Origin: Streptomyces sp. TLI_105
GTDB taxonomy: Bacteria > Actinomycetota > Actinomycetes > Streptomycetales > Streptomycetaceae
Length of the DNA: 64,000 nt
Assembly: GCF_900105415.1 (NCBI RefSeq)
Contig: NZ_FNSM01000002.1
Coordinates: 124,001-188,000 of the forward strand
Reading direction: 5' to 3'
The notes under the pieces are model-generated. The model saw only the letters and a list, made by a program, of their open reading frames with translations. It searched no databases and was not told the DNA's origin. Below are positions 15,981 through 25,559 of the stretch, piece by piece; positions within the stretch are counted from its first letter, which is position 1, and each line of letters opens with the position of its first letter. A program made the translations under genes and the position numbers.

Positions 15981-16894
15981 AGATCGTCTTCAAAGGGGTC
16001 AGATCCAGAGCAGGATTGAGGCGATGGTGACGGCAGCCTGGTAGGACTCGCGGGTTTTGTCGTAGCGGGTGGCCAAGCCGCGCCATTGCTTCAACCGGTT
16101 GAAGCAGCGTTCGACTACGTTGCGGAGGCGGTAGATCCGCCGGTCGAAAGCGGGTGGCCGGCCGCCGTGCGAGCCCCGGTTGAGGCGCCCGAGGGCCTGG
16201 TCGACGCGTTCGGGGATCGTGTGGGTGATGCCGCGTCGTCGCAGGTAGCGGCGGATCTTCCGGGAGCTGTAGCCCTTGTCGGCGATGACGTGGTCGGGCC
16301 GGGTGCGCGGACGGCCCGGCCCGTTGCGGGGAACGCGGATCGACTCCAGGACGGCTTCGAACCGGGTGCAGTCGTTCGCGTTGCCGCCCGAGAGGACGAA
16401 GCCGAGCGGGCGCCCTCGCCCGTCGCAGGCCAGGTGGAGCTTGGTGCTCAGTCCGCCACGGGATCGGCCGAGGGCGTGATCACCCGCTTCGTCCCCGTCT
16501 CGTGCCCCCTTTTGCCGCCGGTGGCGTGCTGGTGGGCCCGCACGATCGTGGAGTCGACCGAGACCAGCCAGTCGAGGTCCCCGGCCGTGTCCTTCTCCGC
16601 CTGGACCTGCCGCAGTACCCGGGAGAACGTGCCGTCCAGGGCCCACCTGCGGAACCGGGTGTACAGGGTCTGCCAGGAGCCGTACCGCTCGGGCACGTCC
16701 CGCCAGGCCGAGCCGGTCCGTAGCTTCCACACGATCCCGTTCAGCACCAACCGGTCGTCCGCGCGGGGCCGGCCCGCGGTCCCCGAACTCGGCAGGAACC
16801 GTGACAGCACAGCCCACTCGGCATCCGAGAGCTCATGACGACGCACCATGGCCGACATGATCTCTCATCACTTGATCAGCTTTGAAGACACCCC
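15981..16894 (-). mobile_element. IS5-family (IS427-type) insertion sequence
   Basis: Ends GAGATCGTCTTCAAAG and, inverted, GGGGGTGTCTTCAAAG share TGTCTTCAAAG-like sequence and are flanked by CTAG at 15977-15980 and 16895-16898. 914 bp, apparently complete, inserted right after a terminator and so harmless to neighbours. Confidence 0.88.
15999..16858 (-). CDS. IS427-type transposase, orfA/orfB by frameshift
   Basis: The first frame (ATG 16858 to 16448) holds DVPERYGSWQTLYTRFRRW and the first Asp in VSVDSTIVRAHQH. The second frame ends at 15999 with [30 protein letters not shown] (second Asp) and NVVERCFNRLKQW (Glu). They meet at AAAAGGGGG (complement of 16505-16513). No other damage seen. Confidence 0.85.
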
Positions 16895-17109
16895 CTAGGG
16901 CCAGGGTAGTCGTTGTTGGTTGGAGGGCGTTCTCGTAGGCGATCGGAGACCGTTGACCGAGGCGGGAGTGCTGGCATTCTGCCAATCGGGGTGCATGCGT
17001 CGCCCGGTCGGTGCTGCGACCGAGACAGCAAAGCCATCGGCGGCTGCAATGGCAGGGGGCCGGGGCGCACACGATGGGACGGCCCGGACATCGAGCGAAG
17101 GATGGGCAC

Positions 17110-17595
17110 ATGTCTACGAGCAGCGCTGAGGACATCTCGCGTCGCGTGGGTGAGGCGTTCGGTTTCGATCAGGGGATGGTCTTCGAGGACCTCCAGTTGA
17201 CGAGACTGCACTACCACCTCCTCCGGCTGACCACAGCTGGCCTAAGCGAGGGGGACGTGGCGGAGCTCCGTGAGCTCGCCCGGCTGGCCTTCGAGAACAG
17301 CAACGTCGATGCGCAGTGCGACAGGATCCGCGATCGTGATGGTGCCTCTGCCGTCGCCGTCACGATCGCAAGCATCGTCCGGGGGGGCGGCATCGGCGAT
17401 ACACCGCGCGGCCAGGTGATGCTCGGGGCCGTACTCGGCGCCTACGCCTCGATGCTCGACACCTTGGATCGGGACCGGAGCACGATGGCCGTCCTGGGTG
17501 CCATCGGCGGTGGCCTCGCCGCCTCGGCGATGCCCGTCATCCAGGAGCGGATCGACGTCGTGGGACTGGCCGAGTACCTCAGCAAGGCCGAGTGA
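17110..17595 (+). CDS. hypothetical protein
   Basis: 161 residues from ATG 17110 with AAGGA before it. The first half is helical and acidic (RRVGEAFGFDQGMVFEDLQL, EGDVAELRELARLAFENSN). The second has two weakly hydrophobic segments (GQVMLGAVLGAYASML, MAVLGAIGGGLAASAMPV) that could pack against a membrane. No family recognised. The IS at 15981 lies 215 bp upstream. Confidence 0.6.
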   Translation: MSTSSAEDISRRVGEAFGFDQGMVFEDLQLTRLHYHLLRLTTAGLSEGDVAELRELARLAFENSNVDAQCDRIRDRDGASAVAVTIASIVRGGGIGDTPRGQVMLGAVLGAYASMLDTLDRDRSTMAVLGAIGGGLAASAMPVIQERIDVVGLAEYLSKAE

Positions 17596-17799
17596 CGGTG
17601 CGGCGCCTGTCAGCAGGTTCGAATTCGTGAACAGGACCGCTCTGCCCTAAGGGCTTGCAGAGGATCAACATGCTGGTTTGATCTTCCTCGGGGTCAAGGC
17701 CCGGGATCTCAAGGTAAGCCGTTGACCTGCCGGTTCCCCGCGCCCGCCAGCCTCAGGCACCAAGGAACGCTGCGACACCACGGAAGTTGTGCCAGAACC

Positions 17800-18257
17800 C
17801 GTTCTCAGGTTCTGGCTCAACTTCTGTGAAGTCGGGCAGATCCTCAGCGTTCGAGGTCAGCGAGCCCGAAGAACCGGCAGGTCGACGGCTTGCTCTGACG
17901 TGAGGGACGGGCCCGGCCGACGCGGCTTCACAGAAGTTGAGCCAGAGCCCGTTCTCAGGTTCTGGCTCAACTTCTGTGAAGTCGGGCAGATCCTCAGCGT
18001 TCGAGGTCAGCAAGCCCGAAGAACCGGCAGGTCGACGGCTTGCTCTGACGTGAGGGACGGGCCCGGCCGACGCGGCTTCACAGAAGTTGAGCCAGAGCCC
18101 GTTCTCAGGTTCTGGCTCAACTTCTGTGAAGTCGGGCAGATCCTCAGCGTTCGAGGTCAGCAAGCCCGAAGAACCGGCAGGTCGACGGCTTGCTCTGACG
18201 TGAGGGACTGGCCCGGCCGACGCGGCTTCACAGAAGTTGAGCCAGAGCCCGTTCTCA
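17800..18257. repeat. three tandem ISL3-type MITEs sharing target duplications
   Basis: Three 142-bp units (17808-17949, 17958-18099, 18108-18249) are nearly identical. Each begins GGTTCTGGCTCAACTTCTGT and ends with the inverse of GGCTCTGGCTCAACTTCTGT. Every unit is flanked by the same 8 bp, CGTTCTCA (17800, 17950, 18100, 18250), the duplication length of ISL3 elements. The left flank (17777-17799) is the end of another ISL3-like element (CACGGAAGTTGTGCCAGAAC). Both strands are open because 150 is a multiple of three; there is no real gene. Confidence 0.85.
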
Positions 18258-18438
18258 TCGACAAAGCCACACGCCCGGCCCAATGCCCCAGCAGCCAGAC
18301 ATGAACCCATTTGGTTGGAGTCGGGTGCGAAGGAGTGACTCACTGGGCCAGCCGTCTTCCCTTAGCGAGTGTTTCGATGCTGCGGTGACGACCTCCGAGG
18401 CGATCTGAAGCGGCCTCCGACGAAAGGGTGGTGGCGGA

Positions 18439-19389
18439 TTGATCGGAGAACGGATCGCGGGCTATCAGGTGGAGCGCGAAATCGGCCGTGGGGCCAGGTC
18501 CCTCGTCTACCTCGCGAAGGATCTGCGGCTGGACCGGGTGGTCGCTCTGAAGCTGCTCGCCCCGGAGCTGGCCCGCGACGACACCTTCCGCAGGCGCTTC
18601 GCGCACGAGTCGCGGGTCGCCGCCTCGATCGACCACCCGCATATCGTGCCGGTCTTCGAAGCGGGCGAGACCGACGGTGTCTTGTACATCGCCATGCAGT
18701 ATGTCCCCGGCCTCGACCTGCGGACGCTGCTAGACCGGGACGGCCCGCTGCCGGTACCGACCGTCCTGCGCATCGCCGCCCAGGTGGCCTCGGCGCTCGA
18801 CGCGGCCCATGCGCACGGCCTGGTGCACCGGGACGTCAAGCCCAGCAACATCCTGGTCGCTGCGGGCACCGACAGCGATCACACCGAGCGCGCCTACGTC
18901 ACCGGCTTCGGGATGTCGAACAAGTCACTGTCCCTTACGGGCTTCACGACGGTGGGCCAGTTCGTCGGCACGCTCGACTACATGGCACCGGAGCAGATCT
19001 CCGGCCGTCTCGTAGACGGCCGGAGCGATCAGTACAGCCTGGCCTGCGTCGTCTACGAAGCCCTTGCCGGAAGGCCGCCGTTCCAGCGCGATGACGACAT
19101 GACGCTGCCGTGGGCACACCTGTACGAGCCGCCACCTGCTCTCTCCCCGGCACGTCCCGAGATCGAGCCTGATGCCGATGCGGTGATGGCCAAGGCGCTA
19201 GCCAAGTCTCCTGAGGATCGCTATGCCTCGGGCCAGGAGTTCGTGACCGAGTTGCGGTCTTCCGCGAGCCCTGGCTACGGGGCACCGGCGCAGTGGCGGC
19301 CATCGGCGGAATCCAGGCCGGCCCCGCCCTCGCCTGATGCGGGAACACCGCCCGGGCCACCTTTCGGCGACGATGACGACGAGTGGTGA
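18439..19389 (+). CDS. Ser/Thr protein kinase-like protein, DFG Asp replaced
   Basis: 316 residues from TTG. Kinase fold: glycine loop IGRGARSLVYLA, Lys38 in VALKLL, catalytic loop VHRDVKPSN with Asp132, MAPEQI, SDQYSLACVVYEALAGRPPF. At the metal-binding position the sequence is TGFGMS: Gly156 replaces the Asp of DFG (GGC, one base from GAC). It may be a pseudokinase or have altered metal use. The C-terminal 40 residues are Pro-rich and acidic (GDDDDEW); there is no membrane helix or sensor domain. The next gene starts 3 nt later. Confidence 0.85.
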   Translation: MIGERIAGYQVEREIGRGARSLVYLAKDLRLDRVVALKLLAPELARDDTFRRRFAHESRVAASIDHPHIVPVFEAGETDGVLYIAMQYVPGLDLRTLLDRDGPLPVPTVLRIAAQVASALDAAHAHGLVHRDVKPSNILVAAGTDSDHTERAYVTGFGMSNKSLSLTGFTTVGQFVGTLDYMAPEQISGRLVDGRSDQYSLACVVYEALAGRPPFQRDDDMTLPWAHLYEPPPALSPARPEIEPDADAVMAKALAKSPEDRYASGQEFVTELRSSASPGYGAPAQWRPSAESRPAPPSPDAGTPPGPPFGDDDDEW

Positions 19390-19392
19390 CGC

Positions 19393-20463
19393 GTGGGTGA
19401 CATCGCCAGGAGCGCTCTCGGCGGCGCGTGGACAGTGCTGGTGGGATGGCTCTTGCCGACCGCGTTGAACGTGAGCCTCTTCCTGGTGGCTGTCTGGCCA
19501 AGTCTGCGGCGCACCTCGGGGTCCGCGAGGCTGTGGTCAGAGGGCGTCACGCATCTGTCTGCCGGAGTGCTGGGCGTTTCGGTGCTCCTCGGGCTGGCGC
19601 TCTGCGCCCTGCAGAACCCTCTCTACCGCGTGCTGGAGGGTTACGCCCTCTGGCCTAACGCGCTCTACACGTACGGGTGCGCTCGCCGGCGGCAGGCGAA
19701 GCAGGATCTGCAGGACCGCCTCGCGCTGATCAGGCTGGAGCGCCAGGAGCGGGAGGACCGGCTGGCACAGGATGGCGCCGCCCGGTTGACGGCCTTGCGG
19801 GCCAATCCGCGGATCGCTCGGTCCGCCCGCAAGGACCGGCGGCGTACGGCTGTGCAACGTGCGCTGCTTCGCGAACGACTCGCTCGCTACCCCGTCGACG
19901 ACGCGCAGTTGGCACCCACGAAGCTGGGCAATGCCATCCGGCGCTTCGAGGAGTACGGCTACGACCGGTTCCGCCTCGACACCCAGGTGATGTGGAACGA
20001 ACTGACCGGGAACGCGCCGGAGCAGGTCCGCCGACAGGTCGACCTCGCCCGCGCGAATGTCGACTTCTTCGTGGCCCTGCTCTACGGTCACTGCGCCGTC
20101 GCCCTCTGCGCGGCAGCGGCCCTGGCCACGGCCGACCCCGATGTCCCGCTGCTGCTCGCGGCCATTGCCGTGCCGAGCGTCCTGATTCCGGTGTGGTACC
20201 ACGCGGCCGTGTCGGCAACCGACGAATGGTCCGCGGCCGTAAGAGCACTCGTGAACACAGGCCGTAAACCGCTTGCCGGATCACTCGGTCTCCTCCTACC
20301 GGGCGAGCTGGCCGGCGAACGCGAGATGTGGACACTGGTCTCCAAGATGTCGCGGTTGCCGCATCACGAACGTGCCGCAAGCCTGGATGCCTTCCGAGAA
20401 AAGACGCCCGAAAGCTCGCCGACGCTGGTTGGGGACAGCGGCGCCAGCCAGAACGCGACGTAG
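19393..20463 (+). CDS. membrane protein paired with kinase
   Basis: 356 residues from GTG, 3 nt after the kinase stop, surely cotranscribed. Four hydrophobic segments: about 12-34, 53-73, and a pair near 220-262 (FFVALLYGHCAVALCAAAAL, PLLLAAIAVPSVLIPVWY). Between them is a long basic coiled region (RLERQEREDRLAQ, ARKDRRRTAVQRALLRERLA) that would be cytoplasmic and rich in possible contact or phosphorylation sites. No family recognised; probably the partner of the kinase-like protein. Confidence 0.7.
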   Translation: MGDIARSALGGAWTVLVGWLLPTALNVSLFLVAVWPSLRRTSGSARLWSEGVTHLSAGVLGVSVLLGLALCALQNPLYRVLEGYALWPNALYTYGCARRRQAKQDLQDRLALIRLERQEREDRLAQDGAARLTALRANPRIARSARKDRRRTAVQRALLRERLARYPVDDAQLAPTKLGNAIRRFEEYGYDRFRLDTQVMWNELTGNAPEQVRRQVDLARANVDFFVALLYGHCAVALCAAAALATADPDVPLLLAAIAVPSVLIPVWYHAAVSATDEWSAAVRALVNTGRKPLAGSLGLLLPGELAGEREMWTLVSKMSRLPHHERAASLDAFREKTPESSPTLVGDSGASQNAT

Positions 20464-20546
20464 CCTGGACCACCACGACACTCAGACTCCTGGCTGTGCT
20501 GGGGACGGCAGGAGCGGCGCGCGACCGTCGCTCACGGTGCACGCTT

Positions 20547-20568
20547 TCACAGAGTGTGAGCCAGAACC
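20547..20568 (+). repeat. solitary ISL3-type terminal sequence
   Basis: TTTCACAGAGTGTGAGCCAG followed by AACC reads, inverted, as GGTTCTGGCTCACACTCTGT, clearly related to the MITE ends at 17.8-18.25 kb. No matching left end or 8-bp duplication is seen, so it is a leftover terminus. Confidence 0.5.
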
Positions 20569-20779
20569 GGAACTTGACCAGAACCACCTGGAGCCGCCCG
20601 TCGATCAGGCGGCCACCCCCTTATGTCGTCCCGTCCCAGGTCAGGCCTCGTATGGATGGAGAGATCCATCGAGCAGGTGTGGGGCACCCCAGAACAGGGG
20701 GTGGGGATTTTCAAGGTTCTGTCCGCAGTTCCGTGAACGATCTCTCAGAGGCCGTCAGGCGGATCGATAGGATCGCGGC

Positions 20780-21298
20780 ATGATGGGAGATCCCGTGGTC
20801 GCGCTGCCAGAGGCTGAGTACCGACGTGTATGGGATCGCTTCTACAAGCATTTCAGCTTCCAGCCAAGTATGAGTCCGCTCAAGTGGCCGGCCATCGAGG
20901 AGCCCGTCGCGTCGGTGACCTGGAGCCTCGCTGCGCTTGACAGCGATCCGGATGACGAGCGTCTGGATCGCTTGGTCGCCGTCGTCGAGCAAGGACTGTC
21001 CTCCTGCGCTGGCCCGTCAGGCACTCTGTTCGCCCTCGACTGGCAGCACACGTCGTACCGCTTCGCACCGCAAGAGGTGGGCGGTCCTGGGCAGCTGGCT
21101 TGGCCGTTGAGCCCGTATCCCGACGGCGACTACTTCATCTTCCTTGCGGAGGACTTCCGCTTCGGCAGCTTCGGACACCCCTGGGAAGAGTCTCTCTGCC
21201 TGTTCGGTGAGGAACTTCTCAACGTCGCGGCCACGGAGGTCGACAAGGTTCTTGGCCCGCCGATCCGCAGGTCAGGCAAGGTGGTGGGCCCGGCCTGA
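20780..21298 (+). CDS. DUF2716-like passenger protein in ISL3 element
   Basis: 172 residues. The pattern VWDRFYKHFSFQPSMSP, PSGTLFALDWQHTSYRF, YFIFLAEDFRFGSFGHPWE and SLCLFGEELL matches what I know of DUF2716, a small soluble family of unknown function. It lies between the left inverted repeat and the 3' end of the transposase, 14 bp from the latter. Its function for the element (immunity, regulation, cargo) is unknown. Confidence 0.75.
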   Translation: MMGDPVVALPEAEYRRVWDRFYKHFSFQPSMSPLKWPAIEEPVASVTWSLAALDSDPDDERLDRLVAVVEQGLSSCAGPSGTLFALDWQHTSYRFAPQEVGGPGQLAWPLSPYPDGDYFIFLAEDFRFGSFGHPWEESLCLFGEELLNVAATEVDKVLGPPIRRSGKVVGPA

Positions 21299-21311
21299 GC
21301 CTGGACCGGGC

Positions 21312-22902
21312 TCAGGGTCTCGCGAGAATGCGTGCCCGCAGCAGAGCGAATGTCGCGCGTCCGTACATGCTCCTCTTCAGCAGTTTCACGCGGCAGACGT
21401 GACCTTCGACGACGCCTGAGCTGTAGGGCAGGGTCAGGCCGGCCGTCACCGCGTCGAAGTCCTGCCGCAGAAAGCTGCCGAACGATCGGAGGGGCCCGAT
21501 CGTGGATTGCTCGGCCTCTCGGATCCACAGACCGAGCATCGTCCCGCGGCGGTGCCGCACCAGATCGGTGAAGGCACGCGCGAGATTGCATGCCGCGGTG
21601 ATGTCGGGGCATGCGATTCGGACCTCGTCAAGGCGAGCGACCTCGCTGGTTGACAGACTTTCTCTGGGGCGCATGATCCACGCCGTGATCGAGCGAGGGC
21701 TGGGAATCTGGGCCGGCGCTGCGGCAGCCACTCCGTTACGGAGAGACAGAACGTAGCGAGACAGGGTTGAGTACCCTCCCTGGAACCCCTGCGCACAAAT
21801 CTGGTCGTACAGCTCCTTCGCGCTGGTCACCCCCGATGCGAACTGGGCCTGAAGGAAAGGCTTGTATCGATCCAGGGGGACATTGCGTCGGTCGCGGGCG
21901 GACGCGATCAGAACGTCGAGCTCGGTGTCGCGATAGCGCCGGGCGGTCTTGCGGTCCAGGCCGACCCTGCGGGCCACCTCGCTCAGCGGGTAGCCGCTGT
22001 CGAGCATGCGGTTGATGAGTTCGTGTCGCTGCTGAACGCGTTGCACGATCAACGTGGGAGGCAGTGCCTCCAGCAGGGGCATGCTAGGTAGCGGGGAAGG
22101 TGCCTGCTCGGCGTATTTCCGCAGGCAGGACCGGTGCTGCTGGCAGGTCTTCTCGACCGCTTGCGACAGATTCCGCAGCAAGTGCCAGCGGTCCGCAACC
22201 TCCACTGCGTGCGGAGCCGCTTCCTTGATCGCTCGCGTGTAAGCACTGGCTCTGTCCCGGCAGACGATCTCCACTCCAGGATGGGCGACGAGCCAGGACA
22301 CGAGCGTCTCAGACGTGCGATCGGGAAGAACATCGACGGGACAACGCTTTTCCACGTCGACGAGGATCGTGCCGTAAGCACGTCCCCGCCTGAAGGCGAA
22401 CTCGTCCACGCCCAGAATGCGCGGTGCCCGTTGTGCGACGGGTGGAGCATGAAGGAGTTGCAGCAGCCGCATTCTCCCCGCTGGCACACCCATCTTCCGG
22501 CACAACCTGGATCCGGGGCGCCCTCCGAGATCGGTCGCGATGGCATGCAACAGCTGCCGCAACCCCGTGCTGGCCTGGCGGTATCGCTCACTGATCCCGG
22601 CGATCTGCTCCACGAACGTACGCCGCACACATCCGGTGTTGTCACAGAAGAACCGGCGAACCGTCAGCAGAATGACCGTCGACCGACCGGCCGGCAACAG
22701 GGCGATCAGAAATCCTCCGCTCGTACCGGCTGTGGACACGCTTCGACGAAACGCCGCAGGCGGAGCACGAGTGGAGCGGTGTCCGACTGAACGCTCGAAC
22801 TACGACGAGGCAGTCGTCGGCCGTGAAGCCTTCCACTGCAACGCCGTCGATGCCTGGGTACAGCAGCTCTTCGATCGATCGCTCAGTAGCCCCCACCACC
22901 AA
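21312..22902 (-). pseudogene. ISL3-family transposase, frameshifted
   Basis: The N-terminal frame (from 22902) has the ISL3 zinc-finger CSACGVSSKRVHSRYERRIS and runs to RPVAGRS. The rest lies in another frame as TVILLTVRRFFCDNTGC, then ILGVDEFAFRRG (first Asp), VEVADRWHLLRNL (second) and SSGVVEGHVCRVKLLKRSMYGRA (Glu), to 21312. The break is a 4-bp tandem duplication (GACC GACC on the forward strand near 22682); removing one copy restores AGRSTVILL in one frame. About 530 codons before the damage. Confidence 0.85.
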
Positions 22903-23150
22903 GAGCTGCCCTGAAGGAACGATCCTCCATCCAAGGCAGCCGAACCCCGTTCACGGAACTGCGGACAGAACCATTTTCAAGGAGCCCTATCAGTGTCCGG
23001 CGACGCTGGGGAAGCTCCTGCTCTCCGCAGGCGTTGGACGCGCGTTGAGAGGTCCGGGGCAACGTTGGTGAGGCGTTGCCCCGGGGGCTCTTTGTGGTAG
23101 TCGGCGGAGCCGCCAGCGCCCGAGGTCTTTGGGGTCTTCATACCAGGGAC

Positions 23151-23599
23151 GTGAGTTTGTCTCTCAAGGAGGTGGGCGTCTTGCGCCAGGCGGTGCACGT
23201 CGTGGGTGGTGGCACCCAGGTCGAGCGAGGCGATGTCGTCGTGTACCACTTCTTCGTGCAGGGCGTGGCCGCGTGCGACGAGATCGGCGGCCGCTCGGAG
23301 CTTACGCTGGCCTCGATGGCGCGGCGATGCTCATCGGGCGAACGTCCCGCTTCTGCAGGGAGGGTGGCCGTCTGGTCAGGACCGCTCTGATCGAAGCGGC
23401 CTACGAGGAACCCGAGGTGGCCGACGTCGTGTACTTCGGCGAGCAGGCCGTGCAGGTGCAGTACGCGATGGACCCCGAGCACTTCCGGCTGGAGCGGGTG
23501 GCCCAGGCCGCCCACCGCCGCATCCAGAAGCTCGCTGGCGGGCGCTGTGCCTGCGGTGCGGCGCTCCAGATCGGCGCGGCCATCGCCCCGAGTCACTAG
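23151..23599 (+). pseudogene. hypothetical protein split by frameshift
   Basis: From GTG 23151 the frame reads LKEVGVLRQAVHVVGGG, ERGDVVVYHFFVQGVAACDE and ELTLASMA with strong coding bias to about 23325. The bias then switches frame and continues as REGGRLVRTALIEAAYEEPE, VVYFGEQAVQVQYAMDPEHF and a CACGAAL Cys pair to 23599. The two pieces join smoothly into one protein of about 150 residues. Family unknown. Confidence 0.5.
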
Positions 23600-23633
23600 C
23601 ATCGCTACGTAATCAATCTGCTACTTTCCGTGC

Positions 23634-23963
23634 ATGACTTTCGAACCGACACGCCGCCACGTGCTCCGGGTCACGCTTGGCGGCCTCGTTGCGTCATGCG
23701 TCGCAGGTCTCGGGCAACCCGCGGCCGCGGCATCCAGCCGCAAGAAGAGCCGCCCGGAGTACCAGGCCCACTATCGCCAGCTGTTCAAGGCTTGCGGCAA
23801 GGACCTGGACAAGAAGATGGCCGTGGGGCAGCAGCTGCTCGACAACTACGGCCGCGACGCGCACATCTATCACGTACCGGACCGCGCTGCCGTAGCGCGC
23901 ATGCACGCCGCTCTCGTGCGCCAACACCGCGCCCGCCGGGCCGGCTCAGGAAGTGGCGTATGA
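23634..23963 (+). CDS. secreted hypothetical protein, Tat-like signal
   Basis: 109 residues. The N-terminus TRRHVLRVTLGGLVASCVAG ends with QPAAAA, a twin-arginine-type signal (RRHVL). The mature part is short and basic (SRKKSRPEYQAHYRQLFKAC) with a helical end. No family recognised. Confidence 0.55.
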   Translation: MTFEPTRRHVLRVTLGGLVASCVAGLGQPAAAASSRKKSRPEYQAHYRQLFKACGKDLDKKMAVGQQLLDNYGRDAHIYHVPDRAAVARMHAALVRQHRARRAGSGSGV

Positions 23964-24096
23964 CGGCGCCGCTTCGACCGCTCCATCACTCGCGCAAAGT
24001 CGACTACAAGCGGTCACAAAATGTGTACAGCAGTGACTGGATGTCGCCGGGACAGGACGCCGGCGCCCACCACATGACGTCAAACCGGGAGTGCCC

Positions 24097-24432
24097 GTGG
24101 CCTACGTAGTAACTGAACCCTGCATCAGGTGCCGGTACACCGACTGCGTGGCAGTCTGCCCGGTCGACGCCTTCCGCTTGGGCGCGAACATGCTCGTCAT
24201 CCACCCGGAGGAGTGCATCGACTGCGGAGCGTGCGAGCCTGAATGCCCGAACAGCGCCATCTATGAAGAGACCGAAGTGCCCGAGAAGTGGGCCAAATAC
24301 ACCGAGCTCAACGCCACCTACGCCGAGAAGTGGCCCGGCATCAGCGAACAGCGCGCAGCACTCCCGGACGCCGATAAATGGAAAGAGGTCGAGGACAAGG
24401 GCGATCTTTTCGACCCGAACCCTGGCTCCTGA
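24097..24432 (+). CDS. fdxA: 7Fe ferredoxin
   Basis: 111 residues from GTG 24097 (GGGAG six bases before; an in-frame GTG at 24091 is less well placed). [16 protein letters not shown] and [14 protein letters not shown] supply C9, C17, C21, C40, C43, C46 and C50, the ligands for one [3Fe-4S] and one [4Fe-4S] cluster. The residue after PVD is Ala instead of the usual free Cys, which is not a ligand. An electron carrier, in actinomycetes often for P450s or oxidoreductases; no such partner is in the window. Confidence 0.9.
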   Translation: MAYVVTEPCIRCRYTDCVAVCPVDAFRLGANMLVIHPEECIDCGACEPECPNSAIYEETEVPEKWAKYTELNATYAEKWPGISEQRAALPDADKWKEVEDKGDLFDPNPGS

Positions 24433-24540
24433 CGAACGCGCGAAAAACTCAGGAGCCAGAGCACGACGCCGATGGTGGGCTCGTTGTTGCCAGGGCTCGG
24501 TCGCAAGCGAAGTCGGCCTCCTCGACCTTCCTCCACTCGA

Positions 24541-24770
24541 TCGCCGGACACCCTCCTCATCGGCCGACGTGAGCTGTACCGGCAGGGCAAAGACCAGCTC
24601 GTCCGGCACACAGCCCTGGAGCGTGGCCACGGCATCGGCCGTGACCGGCTCCGTGAGGCGGCGTGCGGCGTAGGCGGCGGATTCTGTCTGTATCTCCCGG
24701 ACCCCATGGCGGAACCGCCGGGTCTGCCCGCTGTCTCGCCCCGCCCAGGTCAGCTCCGGCTACACGGGCC
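24541..24770 (-). pseudogene. coding remnant
   Basis: In one reverse frame a stretch with strong coding bias reads GQTRRFRHGVREIQTESAAY, VTADAVATLQGCVPDELVFA and LTSADEEGV, bounded upstream by an in-frame TAG and downstream by loss of bias. No family recognised. The rest of 24433-24977 holds nothing I can support. Confidence 0.3.
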
Positions 24771-24977
24771 GGTGTTCGTGGCAGAGCTGACCGGTCGAGC
24801 GCGGTGTCTCGCCGGGCATGCCGGTGGCACACCGCGCTCGGACGGCTTGTTCAGCACGGGTGACCGCAGGCAGATCGGGTACCGAAGCGCATTCTCACGC
24901 TGCCTGCGTCTGCTGGCGACATGCAAACGCACGCGGAGCCGCTCTCGCTCGCAGGGCGCGTGCAACGAGGTGCCTGG

Positions 24978-25559
24978 TCACCGGTCCATGTACTCGTAGT
25001 GCCGCAGGCGGGAGCCGGCGGCCTGCTCGGTCATGCCGAGGACTTCGGCCACGTGAGCGAGAGGGAGCTGTTCGCTCCTGGTCACCATCCTGGCGGCGAG
25101 GGGGCCGAAGAAGGCAACGGCTGCCTCCAGCTCGCCGGCCGCTTTCACCACGGCGAGCGGATGGTCGTCGACGAGCTCGTCCAGACGCTCGTGCAACTGC
25201 CGCAGCAAGACCACCAGGTCCTCGGGCAGCGGCACCGCGCGTGCGGCGACCTCGTCCAGATGGGCCTCCCAGTCCCGCTCGGGACCGGAGATGTCGTAGG
25301 CGTCGGGATCGTGGGAGTCGACCTGCTGCCAGTCGATCGGGAAGGTGCGCTCGCCGCGCCAGCCACAGGCGCACCTGCCCCGCAGCGCCATCGCCGTCGG
25401 CCTGCGGAACGTTCCGTCGTACGCCCACCAGTCCGTCGACTCGTGGAAGTGACCCCCGCTGCCCAGGTCGAAGTAGACCGGGCCCGGCTCAGTGCCGTCG
25501 GCCAGCACCACCCCGACCTCACCCTCGTGCGACTCGAACCCGTCACGCTTCCAGGTCAT
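24978..25559 (-). CDS. hypothetical protein with CxCGW motif
   Basis: 193 residues from ATG 25559 (start TWKRDGFESHEGEVGVV). The N-terminal half holds WWAYDGTFRRP and RGRCACGWRGERTFP, a single CxC pair. Then a helical acidic part (DWEAHLDEVAARAVPLPEDL) and a C-terminal HTH-like helix pair (HVAEVLGMTEQAAGSRLRHY). Possibly a DNA-binding regulator; family unknown to me. Confidence 0.6.
   Translation of the reverse strand: MTWKRDGFESHEGEVGVVLADGTEPGPVYFDLGSGGHFHESTDWWAYDGTFRRPTAMALRGRCACGWRGERTFPIDWQQVDSHDPDAYDISGPERDWEAHLDEVAARAVPLPEDLVVLLRQLHERLDELVDDHPLAVVKAAGELEAAVAFFGPLAARMVTRSEQLPLAHVAEVLGMTEQAAGSRLRHYEYMDR

Larger units (their letters stand above)
20715..22972. mobile_element. ISL3-family element with passenger gene
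   Basis: Perfect inverted ends beginning GGTTCTGTCCGCAGTTCCGT at 20715 and 22972, flanked by the exact 8-bp duplication ATTTTCAA (20707-20714, 22973-22980). 2258 bp: it holds a reverse transposase and, tail to tail with it, a forward DUF2716 gene that is not part of the transposition machinery. The transposase is frameshifted, so movement would need a helper. Confidence 0.92.

Noticed and set aside
17753..18343. Open frames of about 170-196 codons with a repeated protein sequence on both strands
   Set aside because: They arise because the MITE unit plus duplication is 150 bp, a multiple of three, without stops; termini and 8-bp duplications show it is non-coding.
18249..20568. Kinase and membrane gene as cargo of a composite ISL3-type transposon
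   Set aside because: The right terminus at 20568 is followed by GGAACTTG, which does not match the CGTTCTCA duplication on the left, and no matching left end was found.
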